Source: Euryarchaeota archaeon UBA121 (lineage in GTDB: Archaea; Thermoplasmatota; Poseidoniia; Poseidoniales; Thalassarchaeaceae). Taken from it: a stretch of DNA of 31,339 nucleotides. Each line of letters starts with the position of its first letter. Within the stretch, counting starts at the first letter, position 1. The DNA lies in the NCBI GenBank assembly GCA_002499865.1, contig DANL01000059.1, forward strand, positions 74,669 through 106,007, given 5' to 3'. The translations under genes were made by a program, and so were the position numbers. The notes under the pieces were generated by a model. It saw only the letters and a program-made list of their open reading frames with translations, searched no databases and had not been told where the DNA came from. This document shows, in pieces, positions 1 to 7,601 of this stretch.

Positions 1-24
1 TCATAACCCCTAGACCACGAGCCC
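1..24 (-). tRNA. 5' end of a tRNA, cut by the left window edge
   Basis: Read on the minus strand from 24 down to 1, the bases form a typical tRNA 5' part: a 7-nt acceptor strand GGGCTCG, then TG, then a D-arm beginning GTCT with an AGGGGTTA-like loop. The anticodon and 3' half lie outside the window, so the isotype cannot be read; the start resembles Pro or Arg tRNAs. It lies downstream of the small zinc-ribbon-like gene on the same strand. The call rests on 24 nt only. Confidence 0.55.
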
Positions 25-67
25 AGTAATAATGCGAGCCCGTTCTACTCAATGAATGATTCCATTA

Positions 68-283
68 CTATGAGACAATTTTTGAAATCTTGCCCGCGCA
101 TCCTTCCTGACCACAGAATCCATGTGCACGGGTTCTACCGTTCTTCATTAGATCTAGTCGACAATCAATAATTTCACCATACGTTTTACACGTCAAACAG
201 AATCCATTGACCTTTCTGCTCATGTTGTCACTATGCACAACTAAACTAGCTTCAGATAAGGGGGTTTTGGTCAAATTACCCAT
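68..283 (-). CDS. Small two-CxxC (zinc-ribbon-like) protein, DUF5679-like
   Basis: 71 residues. The first 25 or so look unstructured. The rest holds a CLTC pair, a short stretch ending in KNGRTRAHG, and a second cysteine pair (CGQEGC), a layout typical of a small zinc ribbon. The arrangement C-x2-C, basic KNGR turn, G-x-C resembles the DUF5679 family of small archaeal proteins, which have no established function. A TATA-like GTATAACG lies about 20 nt before the ATG, consistent with a leaderless or short-leader transcript. A tRNA follows downstream on the same strand. The zinc ribbon is inferred from cysteine spacing; the family name comes from memory of the motif. Confidence 0.7.
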   Translation of the reverse strand: MGNLTKTPLSEASLVVHSDNMSRKVNGFCLTCKTYGEIIDCRLDLMKNGRTRAHGFCGQEGCAGKISKIVS

Positions 284-484
284 TTATCTCTAAAAACGTT
301 ATACTGGGCCACTGTTACATGAATATTTCAAAATATTTTTTCTGATAACCTGGATTATCAGTTAACCGCGTAGCTTCATTTCCCTGGTTCGACACCGAGT
401 CGGAAAAAAATACTCAATTGTATGTTTGTAAAATTGTTATAATAGTATTAAAACTAATAATAAGCATTAATAGTTTGATAAGTA

Positions 485-1774
485 CTATTTATGTTTTACA
501 ATAACGCCTTTGGCCACGGTTTTTGATATCGGATTCATTCCAGGTGATTGACACCATGACTCTACCTTCGCAGAATGAAGAATATTAAATGATGCTGAAT
601 AATTTTCTGATATCACTCCAAAATTATTATTTTCATTATTCTCCATTGTTGTCGAGGGGTTCCTAGTGCTGGCGGCTAATGCCGTGATTGGATCGATGCC
701 ACACCTGTGTGTAGCAAGAGACCCGACGAATGGCATAGAAATCGTATTGCAATTAGGGTTGAAGTCAGATGCAATAGAAAAAGCCCATGAGTTTTCTACA
801 CATTTCTTCATCGGCGGGAAATCATCCATGCCTAATACGTATTGAGTTCCCGGGAGAAAGGTCTGCATTACTCCATGATCATGTGCTTTAGCTCGAGAAT
901 CATCATCTGACTTTGCTACGTGATCAGCGCTAATTGAACCCAACTCGGACGCGATGCCTAGTCCTCCTGAATCTACAAATTCGTCCGCATGTATCCTGGA
1001 TCCCAATCCCATCTTCTTTGAAGCGTTGATAATTTCGATCGTATCATCTACTGTGAACCAACCGGGTTCACAAAACACATCTGCCCACTTAGCAATACCT
1101 TGCTTTACAACCATCGGTAATTGCTTACCAATCAATTCTTCAATATACTCTTCCTTGTTATTCTGCTTGGGAATATCATGCGCACCTAACCAGGTTGCTT
1201 GAATATCACATGGTAAAATTAGATTTACTCGTGCTGTAGCTTCGAGTAATTTTAACTCAGACTCAGTGCTAAGGCCATACCCACTTTTCGCCTCCATAGT
1301 GGTTGTACCCAGCCTCAATGCATTAGAGGCTCTCCGAACACCAAGCTCTACTAATTCATTAATCGAAAGACTTCTTGTGCTTTCAACAGTCTTTGATATC
1401 CCTCCGCCTAATTTTGAGATATCTGAGTATGTCAAGCCCCTTTGCCTAAGTGCCATCTCGTTACTTCTATCTCCGCCCCATATCAAATGAGTATGTGAAT
1501 CTACAAAACCTGGAACTATTGCTCCTCCTTTTGCATCTATGATATTCATATCCCCCAACTTTTCTGAATTTTTATCCCATGATGATGCATATTCAGAAAC
1601 TAACTCTTCCGAGTCCGATATACTCAAAATTATACCATCTTCAATTAAAATCCCCAGTCCCTTTGAGTAGACATTCAGATCTTTATCGCCCATTTCCTCA
1701 CCTATGAGCGGTTTTGAAGTGTCGCCATTGGACATGTGGGCTATTTCCCCAGAGTTTACCACTAGTGTTCGCAC
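485..1774 (-). CDS. hutI: Imidazolonepropionase (HutI)
   Basis: 429 residues, slightly longer than the usual 400-420. HutI hydrolyses 4-imidazolone-5-propanoate to N-formimidoyl-L-glutamate, the third step of histidine breakdown, in the cytoplasm. It belongs to the amidohydrolase superfamily. The metal-site motif DSHTHL gives His94 and His96, followed by the family signature MEAKSGYGL, then HADEF and a later SADH. The start is GTG at 1774; a later in-frame ATG at 1735 is possible but would trim part of the N-terminal beta-sandwich. It is divergent from kae1, with only 49 bp between start codons, so both promoters must fit in that gap. No hutH, hutU or hutG is visible in the window. Confidence 0.95.
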   Translation of the reverse strand: MRTLVVNSGEIAHMSNGDTSKPLIGEEMGDKDLNVYSKGLGILIEDGIILSISDSEELVSEYASSWDKNSEKLGDMNIIDAKGGAIVPGFVDSHTHLIWGGDRSNEMALRQRGLTYSDISKLGGGISKTVESTRSLSINELVELGVRRASNALRLGTTTMEAKSGYGLSTESELKLLEATARVNLILPCDIQATWLGAHDIPKQNNKEEYIEELIGKQLPMVVKQGIAKWADVFCEPGWFTVDDTIEIINASKKMGLGSRIHADEFVDSGGLGIASELGSISADHVAKSDDDSRAKAHDHGVMQTFLPGTQYVLGMDDFPPMKKCVENSWAFSIASDFNPNCNTISMPFVGSLATHRCGIDPITALAASTRNPSTTMENNENNNFGVISENYSASFNILHSAKVESWCQSPGMNPISKTVAKGVIVKHK

Positions 1775-1823
1775 GACTCTCGACAGTAGTGATGCTTGAA
1801 AGCACTACCCTTCTCGCAAATAC

Positions 1824-2831
1824 GTGTCAGGACTAATTGTGGGCATCGAAAGTACCGCTCATACACTATCTATTGGCTTTGTTGACGAATCAGGAAAGCT
1901 ATACTCATCTGAATCAGCACTATTCAAGCCAGAGGAAGGGGGGATACATCCTCGCGAAGCCGCGGATCATCACTCTTTAGTCGCACCGAACCTCGTTTCT
2001 TCTCTAATGAATAGGGAAGATTTCAATCAAGATGATATTGTCGCGGTCTCATTCAGCCAGGGCCCGGGACTCGGTCCGTGCTTACGTATTGGAGCTTCTG
2101 TCGCCCGTTCACTTTCGTCATTCTGGAAGGCTCCCTTAATCGGCGTTAACCACTGTGTTGCACATATTGAAGTAGGCAGGAATCAGACTGGTTGCGATGA
2201 TCCCGTTTTACTATACGCAAGTGGTGGAAATACACAAGTTATAGCCAGATCTGGAGATAGATACAGGGTCATCGGGGAGACCCTGGATATTGGCATAGGT
2301 AATATGTTGGATAAATTTGCTCGTAACCATGGAATTGCCTTTCCAGGCGGTCCAGCCATAGAGAAGCTATCTAAAAAATGGGCCGGAGATATTTCTGTTA
2401 ATGAGCCAGAACTACTTACTCTGCCATATGGTGTACACGGTACAGACTTAGCCTTTTCAGGACTATTGACATCTGCAATTTTTCACTCTAAGAAATTGCC
2501 ATTGGAGCAGGTTTGTTACTCTCTTCAAGAGCATGCTTTCTCTAGTTGTATTGAGGTTGCTGAAAGGGCAATGGCCCATACTGGGAAGTCCGAATTACTC
2601 TTAGGTGGAGGTGTTGCTTGCAATGGGAGGCTACGTGAGATGAGTTCTATTATGTGTGAGGAAAGGGGAGGCCAATCCTTCTGGCCTGAAAAGCAATATT
2701 GTATAGACAATGGAACCATGATTGCTGAATTAGGCAGAAAAGAGCTCCAGTCTGGAAGGATTACTGAATTGGACGAAAGCGCTATTGACCCTTCTATGAG
2801 GACCGACTCTTCAACGATAGCATGGACTTGA
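1824..2831 (+). CDS. kae1: tRNA N6-threonylcarbamoyladenosine synthase Kae1 (TsaD/OSGEP family)
   Basis: 335 residues, the usual length for stand-alone archaeal Kae1. It transfers threonylcarbamoyl from TC-AMP to A37 of ANN-decoding tRNAs within the KEOPS complex. The N-terminal ASKHA nucleotide-binding start (GIESTAHT) is followed by GPGLGPCLRIG and the iron-binding HxxxH (His110 and His114 in NHCVAH), then the SGGNTQ loop and a C-terminal LLGGGVACNGRLR. It starts at GTG 1824. The Bud32 kinase, fused to Kae1 in some euryarchaea, is absent here; the ORF ends right after the Kae1 domain and the next gene is unrelated. Confidence 0.96.
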   Translation: MSGLIVGIESTAHTLSIGFVDESGKLYSSESALFKPEEGGIHPREAADHHSLVAPNLVSSLMNREDFNQDDIVAVSFSQGPGLGPCLRIGASVARSLSSFWKAPLIGVNHCVAHIEVGRNQTGCDDPVLLYASGGNTQVIARSGDRYRVIGETLDIGIGNMLDKFARNHGIAFPGGPAIEKLSKKWAGDISVNEPELLTLPYGVHGTDLAFSGLLTSAIFHSKKLPLEQVCYSLQEHAFSSCIEVAERAMAHTGKSELLLGGGVACNGRLREMSSIMCEERGGQSFWPEKQYCIDNGTMIAELGRKELQSGRITELDESAIDPSMRTDSSTIAWT

Positions 2832-2883
2832 TAGCACTAAGTCTTATGAGAGGCCTTCATAGCGGGGTATTGGAGATAGTGTA

Positions 2884-3624
2884 GTGCAGAGGAGAAGAAA
2901 GCCGAGGGCAAAACCTCGTGATGTGTTTAGTGGATCCCCAACAACACCTAGTAAAATATCTAAAAATCCTCCACCAAGAGAAAGCAAAAGACCTCCAAAA
3001 GTGCCTCCTTCTAAGCCATCAGCTCCTAAAAAAGTTTCAAAGAAGACATCTGATAAGATTACTGATAAGGCCGATCACTCTGTGAAAGTAAAGAGTGACG
3101 AGTCCGTAAATTCTACTGAAATTACTCAAAAAAATATTTTGGGAGACTCTAGGAAAACTATTGGTCTAAGGAATAAAATCGATGCTCAAGAACCTGAAAT
3201 TAAGGAAAATATCACTAGTAAAAAAGCTCAAGATATTATCGATAAAAGTAGAGCAAGAGCCATGGAATCCTTAGTTAAGAAGAACATTACTGTTGGCTCT
3301 AAAGAAAAGCCAATAGTTGCGACTCCACCTAAGAAAAGAGCTAGGAAGAACAAGAATTCTTTCCAGCCCGCTGAAAGAAAGAGAAGACTTGATAGAAGTC
3401 GACATATGGAATACAAATACGAAGTAAGGAGATTATTGGTAGATCTAAATGTCGATGAGGAACACCGATCTAGCCTATTGGGGACAATATGGGCCAAGGG
3501 CGAAAGGCAAACAGTATCCGATGCAAAAGAGTTCCTGATTTCTAAGCACACAGAGGGAGTCATTGATGAACATCAACTAGAGACACTCAATAAGGTTGTA
3601 GATGGATATACGGTTAGACGCTAA
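2884..3624 (+). CDS. Lysine/proline/serine-rich protein of unknown function with a structured C-terminal domain
   Basis: 246 residues starting at GTG 2884, chosen because GGAGAT lies 6 nt upstream. Residues 1 to about 165 are low-complexity, strongly basic and rich in Lys, Pro and Ser, with many short KKP/KKV/KKR runs; this should be disordered and able to bind nucleic acid. The last 80 or so residues look folded: a basic helix around HMEYKYEVRRLL followed by alternating helical segments. No catalytic motif, signal peptide or TM segment is seen. It follows kae1 by 52 bp on the same strand and precedes the mutase operon. I do not recognise the family. A role in RNA or chromosome binding is inference from charge only. 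Confidence 0.7.
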   Translation: MQRRRKPRAKPRDVFSGSPTTPSKISKNPPPRESKRPPKVPPSKPSAPKKVSKKTSDKITDKADHSVKVKSDESVNSTEITQKNILGDSRKTIGLRNKIDAQEPEIKENITSKKAQDIIDKSRARAMESLVKKNITVGSKEKPIVATPPKKRARKNKNSFQPAERKRRLDRSRHMEYKYEVRRLLVDLNVDEEHRSSLLGTIWAKGERQTVSDAKEFLISKHTEGVIDEHQLETLNKVVDGYTVRR

Positions 3625-3686
3625 TACGCATAATTCATTTCCTCCTCCCTGTTGGATTATACTAGGGTGTATCCGAGGTACTGCCA

Positions 3687-5189
3687 ATGGATGAAAATAT
3701 AGAAGCTGGAAAACCACCGTATACTAGTGGCATATATCCCGATATGTATAGAACTAGGCTTTGGACAATGAGGCAATATGCTGGTTTTTCTACTGCTAAA
3801 CAGACTAATGAAAGATTCAGATTATTACTAGAACAGGGGCAAACCGGTCTCTCTGTAGCTTTTGATTTGCCCACACAACTAGGACTCGACTCTGATAATG
3901 AGAAGTCGTTGGGAGAAGTCGGGAAAGTAGGGGTGCCAATAGACTCTATTTCTGATATGAGGGTATTATTTGACGGAATAGATCTTTCCACTGTATCAAC
4001 ATCAATGACAATCAATGCTCCAGCCACTACCTTGCTTGCCCTATATGTTGCAATTGCCGATGAGCAGGGAGTAGACAGGAAAGAACTCAGAGGAACAGTC
4101 CAAAATGATATTCTGAAAGAATATATTGCCCGGGGACTCTACATTTATCCTCCAGAAGCTTCAATGAGATTGACCTCCGATTTAATGAAGTGGTGCTCTA
4201 TCAATACCCCGTCCTGGAATACTATTTCAGTAAGTGGATACCATATGAGAGAAGCCGGATGTACGGCAGTTGAGGAAGTCGCGCTCACTGTTTTGAATGG
4301 AATTGAATATGTTAAAAATGCCATCGATAGTGGAATGTCGATAGATGATTTCGCACCAAGAATCTCATTCTTTTTTGCTTGTCAAAATAATATTTTAGAA
4401 GAAGTCTCAAAATTCCGTGCGGCTAGAGAGATTTGGTATGAACTGATAACCAGTAGATTCGAGCCAAAAAATCCCAAATCAGCTATGCTCAGATTCCATA
4501 CACAAACGGCAGGAGCTACTCTAACTGCCCAGCAACCATTCAACAACATAGTAAGAGTATCTTATCAAGCACTCTCGGCGGTTTTAGGAGGTACTCAATC
4601 ACTCCATACTAACAGCTATGATGAGGCCATAGGTTTGCCAACAGACGAAGCTGTAACAATCGCATTAAGGACTCAGCAAATATTAGCCTCTGAAACAGGA
4701 GTTGCGAATCATGTAGACCCTCTCGCTGGCTCGTACGTTATCGAGGAAATGACATCTGATATTGTCAAAAAATCCTTTGAATTAATTGAAAGAATAGAGT
4801 CACATGGGGGAGCATTATCAGGTGTCAGATCTGGCATTCAGCAGAGGATGATACACGAAAGTGCATGGAAGCATCTTAATTCAGTAGAGGAGGGTACAAT
4901 GAAGGTCATAGGCGTTAATGTCAATCAGCAAGAAGAGGACTCAATTGAAGGTCAGTTACTGGACTCGAGACTCGCTGAGAATCAGGTATTATCATTGATA
5001 AAATTTAGATCCGAGAGGAATAATGAAGACGTCAAAGAATCCCTATATAAACTTAGAAATGCTTGCCAATCTGATGATAATCTAATGGACTTCATCATAG
5101 ATGCAGTCAAATCTAATTGTACTGTTGGTGAGATAAATCAAGTCCTTAGTGACTCATTCGGCACATGGGTGTCTCCGAGCGGTGTTTAG
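3687..5189 (+). CDS. mutA: Methylmalonyl-CoA mutase, catalytic (large) subunit, short N-terminus
   Basis: 500 residues. It interconverts (R)-methylmalonyl-CoA and succinyl-CoA with adenosylcobalamin; the B12-binding small subunit is not in this ORF or in the window. It keeps TMYRTRLW-like sequence (DMYRTRLWTMRQYAGFSTA), SVAFDLPTQLG, RGTVQNDILKEYIARG and SGYHMREAG. Tyr31 (in RQYAG) and Arg149 (in YIARG) match positions that distinguish methylmalonyl-CoA mutase from isobutyryl- and hydroxyisobutyryl-CoA mutases. Archaeal subunits are usually about 560 residues; here about 50-70 N-terminal residues are missing, and a stop codon at 3663-3665 leaves no room to extend. The epimerase starts at the base after its stop codon, so the two are translationally coupled. 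Confidence 0.95.
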   Translation: MDENIEAGKPPYTSGIYPDMYRTRLWTMRQYAGFSTAKQTNERFRLLLEQGQTGLSVAFDLPTQLGLDSDNEKSLGEVGKVGVPIDSISDMRVLFDGIDLSTVSTSMTINAPATTLLALYVAIADEQGVDRKELRGTVQNDILKEYIARGLYIYPPEASMRLTSDLMKWCSINTPSWNTISVSGYHMREAGCTAVEEVALTVLNGIEYVKNAIDSGMSIDDFAPRISFFFACQNNILEEVSKFRAAREIWYELITSRFEPKNPKSAMLRFHTQTAGATLTAQQPFNNIVRVSYQALSAVLGGTQSLHTNSYDEAIGLPTDEAVTIALRTQQILASETGVANHVDPLAGSYVIEEMTSDIVKKSFELIERIESHGGALSGVRSGIQQRMIHESAWKHLNSVEEGTMKVIGVNVNQQEEDSIEGQLLDSRLAENQVLSLIKFRSERNNEDVKESLYKLRNACQSDDNLMDFIIDAVKSNCTVGEINQVLSDSFGTWVSPSGV

Positions 5190-5588
5190 ATGACTAAAAT
5201 TGATCATATTGGAATCGCGACCAAATCAATCCCGGACGCAATACCATTCTGGGAGGCGCTCGGATTCACACCTTCTGGAGGAGGACTAGTAGAAGATCAA
5301 GGTGTGAATGTTAGATACTTGGTTAATGATTCCGATACACGGATTGAACTGCTAGAGCCAACTGGTTCCAATACGCCAGTTGGTAAATTTATTCAGAAGA
5401 AGGGAGTGGGCATTCAACAGTTGGCAATATCTGTTGATGATATTTCAGAAACCATATCCAAACTTCTAGACATGGGTATCAGGATGATTAATACCGAGCC
5501 ACAAATAGGTCACGGAGGCAACAAAATCGCATTTGTTCACCCTTCATCTTCAGGTGGCGTGCTAATAGAGCTAGTTGAGTACGTTTGA
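5190..5588 (+). CDS. mce: Methylmalonyl-CoA epimerase
   Basis: 132 residues, normal length. It interconverts (S)- and (R)-methylmalonyl-CoA. The protein is a vicinal-oxygen-chelate fold: a first beta-alpha-beta module opens with IDHIGIATKSIPDAIPFW (metal-ligand His in DHIG), and the second opens with GVGIQQLAISVDD and ends near HPSSSGGVLIELVEY, with the usual HP-x-x-x-GG-x-L-x-E ending. Its ATG directly abuts the mutase TAG, so the pair forms an operon that feeds propionyl-CoA-derived or succinyl-CoA-derived carbon through methylmalonyl-CoA. Confidence 0.95.
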   Translation: MTKIDHIGIATKSIPDAIPFWEALGFTPSGGGLVEDQGVNVRYLVNDSDTRIELLEPTGSNTPVGKFIQKKGVGIQQLAISVDDISETISKLLDMGIRMINTEPQIGHGGNKIAFVHPSSSGGVLIELVEYV

Positions 5589-5622
5589 AAATCATCAAAA
5601 GGACCTCTATGTTCGGAGCTTC

Positions 5623-5922
5623 ATGATTACCTCAATAGACAGCGTTACTGGTCAAGATATTCATATTCCTAGTAAGATTACTGAAGAGGTGGAGTTTCTA
5701 TCCTCGACGCTAAGTCTCCTGAGGGATTCAGAAGAGATTTCCAATGATGAGTTTCTAGAAGCTGGCTTAATACAGGGTGGCTTGAACCTCTTATCTGCTA
5801 TGATTTCTAACGGTGCGGAAGCTGAAGAGTTAGAGAATCAAATTTCTTCTCTGAAAGATCGAGCACTATCAATCTGTGAAAGATTTCCTAACTTAGATGA
5901 GAAAATCGAGAGTAAGAGATAA
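5623..5922 (+). CDS. Small acidic helical protein of unknown function, downstream of epimerase
   Basis: 99 residues if started at ATG 5623, which has GGAG four bases upstream; a TTG at 5575 would give 115 residues and overlap the epimerase by 14 bp. After a short beta-like start (MITSIDSVTGQDI) it is mostly amphipathic helix with many Glu/Leu repeats (EEVEFLSSTLSLLRD, AEELENQISSLKDRAL), suggesting a helical bundle or coiled coil. No motif is recognised. The position, 34 bp behind the epimerase, implies co-transcription with the methylmalonyl-CoA genes, but this does not prove a metabolic role. Confidence 0.65.
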   Translation: MITSIDSVTGQDIHIPSKITEEVEFLSSTLSLLRDSEEISNDEFLEAGLIQGGLNLLSAMISNGAEAEELENQISSLKDRALSICERFPNLDEKIESKR

Positions 5923-5923
5923 T

Positions 5924-6757
5924 CTATCTCCAGAGATTCCTGGTGGAGGGGAACTCCTCATTACAATATTCATACACTTCTGAATAGAAATTTTTTACTT
6001 TTTCCTCAATCTCATGATTCACTATGGTTGCAGATTTTGTCTTATTCACCCTAACGGTCGCAAAATCATATTTTGCCTGTATTCCAACAAAATTAGATAC
6101 ACAATCAATCTTTTCTGAATCAAACATTTCTTCATATATTCCAATGTAAATATCCTCTTCTTCGAATACCCCTCTAACAGAATCGATCGTCTTATCGTAC
6201 CTAGTTCTAATTGTACAGTGCTCAGTCTTGTAATACTGTTCTAATGCCTCCAAAAAGTCCGTTTCGCCATATTTTATGCCTTCATCGTAGTTCCCTCTAT
6301 CAAGATTATACCTTACGGCGCTCTTTATCCTATCAACAGGATCTCTCAACAAGAGTATTGCCTTACAGTCAATTTCTCTTTCTTGGAACTCTGAGTAAAT
6401 ACTACTTAATCTGGATTTTTGCAGACCGCTATAAGACGGAGTAATATCTCCAGTAATGGTTACAGTACTAGAGAAGATAGACTCAAAATAATCAAAATAT
6501 GCCTCATTATTTGTCTGCATAAGATATCTCAAATTATTGCTCTTATCTAAAACACTACTAATTAATCCGGGCTTTTCTACTCTGTTATAATTCAATAGTG
6601 GTATATCTATCGCATCCCATATATGATACTCCTTTAGATCCCCTCCATCGAACTTTCTAGATTGTTGTAAGTAACTGTATAGCCAGCTAGTTCCACATTT
6701 TTGAAAACCCAGTCCCAAAATAAATGTATTTTTCGACTTTGTTGGTTCCACTGACAT
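5924..6757 (-). CDS. Sulfotransferase family protein (PAPS-dependent)
   Basis: 277 residues from ATG 6757; a TTG two codons upstream is less likely. The N-terminal GFQKCGTSWLYSYL is the 5'-phosphosulfate-binding loop of PAPS sulfotransferases, and ILLLRDPVDRIKSAVRYNL is the 3'-phosphate-binding motif (Arg-Asp-Pro plus downstream Ser). No TM segment is seen, so it is probably cytoplasmic. The acceptor substrate cannot be read from sequence; surface polysaccharide or lipid is a guess from relatives. A TATA-like TTAAAATAG at about 6784-6792 lies about 25 nt upstream. It stands alone between two opposite-strand operons, and such genes often move horizontally. Confidence 0.85.
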   Translation of the reverse strand: MSVEPTKSKNTFILGLGFQKCGTSWLYSYLQQSRKFDGGDLKEYHIWDAIDIPLLNYNRVEKPGLISSVLDKSNNLRYLMQTNNEAYFDYFESIFSSTVTITGDITPSYSGLQKSRLSSIYSEFQEREIDCKAILLLRDPVDRIKSAVRYNLDRGNYDEGIKYGETDFLEALEQYYKTEHCTIRTRYDKTIDSVRGVFEEEDIYIGIYEEMFDSEKIDCVSNFVGIQAKYDFATVRVNKTKSATIVNHEIEEKVKNFYSEVYEYCNEEFPSTRNLWR

Positions 6758-6810
6758 CCCCAAATGTCGTAATGATACCTACTATTTTAAGTAATTATTA
6801 TAATAGCCTG

Positions 6811-6828
6811 ATATTACTAGAGTAATAT
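6811..6828. promoter_or_regulatory. Perfect 8-bp inverted repeat, candidate operator of the preQ0 operon
   Basis: ATATTACT, a 2-bp spacer AG, and AGTAATAT: the arms are exact reverse complements. The repeat sits directly upstream of the TATA-like stretch and 29 bp before the start codon of an RHH-fold regulator. RHH dimers bind short palindromes, so autoregulation by the downstream regulator is a reasonable inference. The surrounding DNA is very AT-rich, which raises the chance of a coincidental palindrome. Confidence 0.5.
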
Positions 6829-6838
6829 TTAATTAAAA
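6829..6838 (+). promoter_or_regulatory. TATA-like box for the RHH-folE-queE-queC-msrB-queD operon
   Basis: TTAATTAAAA centred about 24 bp before the ATG at 6857. This spacing would put the transcript start at or next to the start codon, that is, a leaderless first gene. It immediately follows the inverted repeat, so a repressor bound there would overlap the BRE/TATA region. Confidence 0.45.
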
Positions 6839-6856
6839 TAGCAATTAGGCGGATGT

Positions 6857-7033
6857 ATGCCCAAGGTCAGTCTTGACATGCCTAATCAGATATTATTGGA
6901 CATTAAGAGACATGTTGGCGATGACAAGAAATTTGTTAGTGTGGCAGATGCTATCAGGACTGCATGCAGAAAGATGTTAGATCAGCTTGATTCAATAGAC
7001 GAAAGACACGGGAGGTTAGAGAATGACAAGTAG
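6857..7033 (+). CDS. Ribbon-helix-helix (CopG/Arc-type) transcription regulator
   Basis: A 58-residue gene beginning MPKVSLDMPNQILLDIKRHV and ending GRLENDK, with stop TAG at 7031-7033. It has the RHH plan: a short N-terminal beta-strand KVSLDM, helix 1 (NQILLDIKRHV), a turn with a Ser-Val-Ala (FVSVADAIR) that starts helix 2, then helix 2 (DAIRTACRKMLDQL). Its last 11 bp overlap folE, whose ATG (7023) has a strong GGAGGT inside this gene, so the two are translationally coupled. The RHH family binds DNA as dimers at palindromes, and one lies just upstream (6811-6828). Regulation of preQ0 synthesis is inferred from position; the ligand, if any, is unknown. Confidence 0.8.
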   Translation: MPKVSLDMPNQILLDIKRHVGDDKKFVSVADAIRTACRKMLDQLDSIDERHGRLENDK

Positions 7034-7589
7034 GGAAGATGCAATAGATGCAATTGAAAAATTGGTAAGGTATGTAGAATCAGCAAGTGGGGATTTGAGA
7101 GAGGGGCTGATGGATACGCCGGAAAGAGTCATAAAATCATATGAAGAAATATATTCAGGATATTCATTAGAACCTAGTGAAATTTTGGACTCTACCTTCA
7201 ATGGAGAGGATTATGATGGAATAGTTCTTCTGAAAGATATTGAGTTTCACAGTACCTGCGAACATCACCTTCAACCTTTTAGCGGTAAGGCCCATATTGC
7301 GTATATTCCAGTCAATAGAATAGTCGGAATTAGTAAGCTAGCAAGACTACTAGATTGCCACAGTAAAAGGTTACAGAACCAGGAAAGGATTACTAAATCC
7401 ATAGCAGACGATATCATGGAAAACCTCAATCCTCTCGGTTGCGCCGTTATTGTAGAGGCAAAGCATGGTTGTATGAGGTGTAGGGGCGTATCTAAGCAGA
7501 ATGCCTCCATGACAACCAGTTCGATGAGAGGAGCATTCTTTGAGAATCCAGAAGCTAGAAATGAGCTATTTCAATTGATAAATAACTAG
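7023..7589 (+). CDS. folE: GTP cyclohydrolase I (FolE type)
   Basis: 188 residues. It converts GTP to 7,8-dihydroneopterin triphosphate, the first step of preQ0 synthesis. The zinc site is complete: Cys79 and His82 in STCEHHLQPF and Cys150 in HGCMRCRG, with the same 3- and 68-residue spacing as E. coli Cys110/His113/Cys181. RIVGISKLARLLD and QERITKSIADDI are further family motifs. Many archaea use the metal-varied FolE2/MptA enzyme instead, so a canonical bacterial-type FolE is notable. The start is fixed by GGAGGT seven bases upstream. Confidence 0.96.
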   Translation: MTSREDAIDAIEKLVRYVESASGDLREGLMDTPERVIKSYEEIYSGYSLEPSEILDSTFNGEDYDGIVLLKDIEFHSTCEHHLQPFSGKAHIAYIPVNRIVGISKLARLLDCHSKRLQNQERITKSIADDIMENLNPLGCAVIVEAKHGCMRCRGVSKQNASMTTSSMRGAFFENPEARNELFQLINN

Positions 7590-7601
7590 CTGGATGATAT
7601 T

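Noticed and set aside
388..406. Small hairpin CGAC-ACCGA-GTCG and a GGTTCGA that resembles a tRNA T-loop
   Set aside because: The stem is only 4 bp and no acceptor or anticodon arms can be built around it; the rest of 284-484 shows only AT-rich sequence.
1780..1812. Imperfect inverted repeat between hutI and kae1
   Set aside because: Arms are interrupted and weak (GTAGTG-AT-GCT / AGC-ACTAC); not strong enough to claim an operator.
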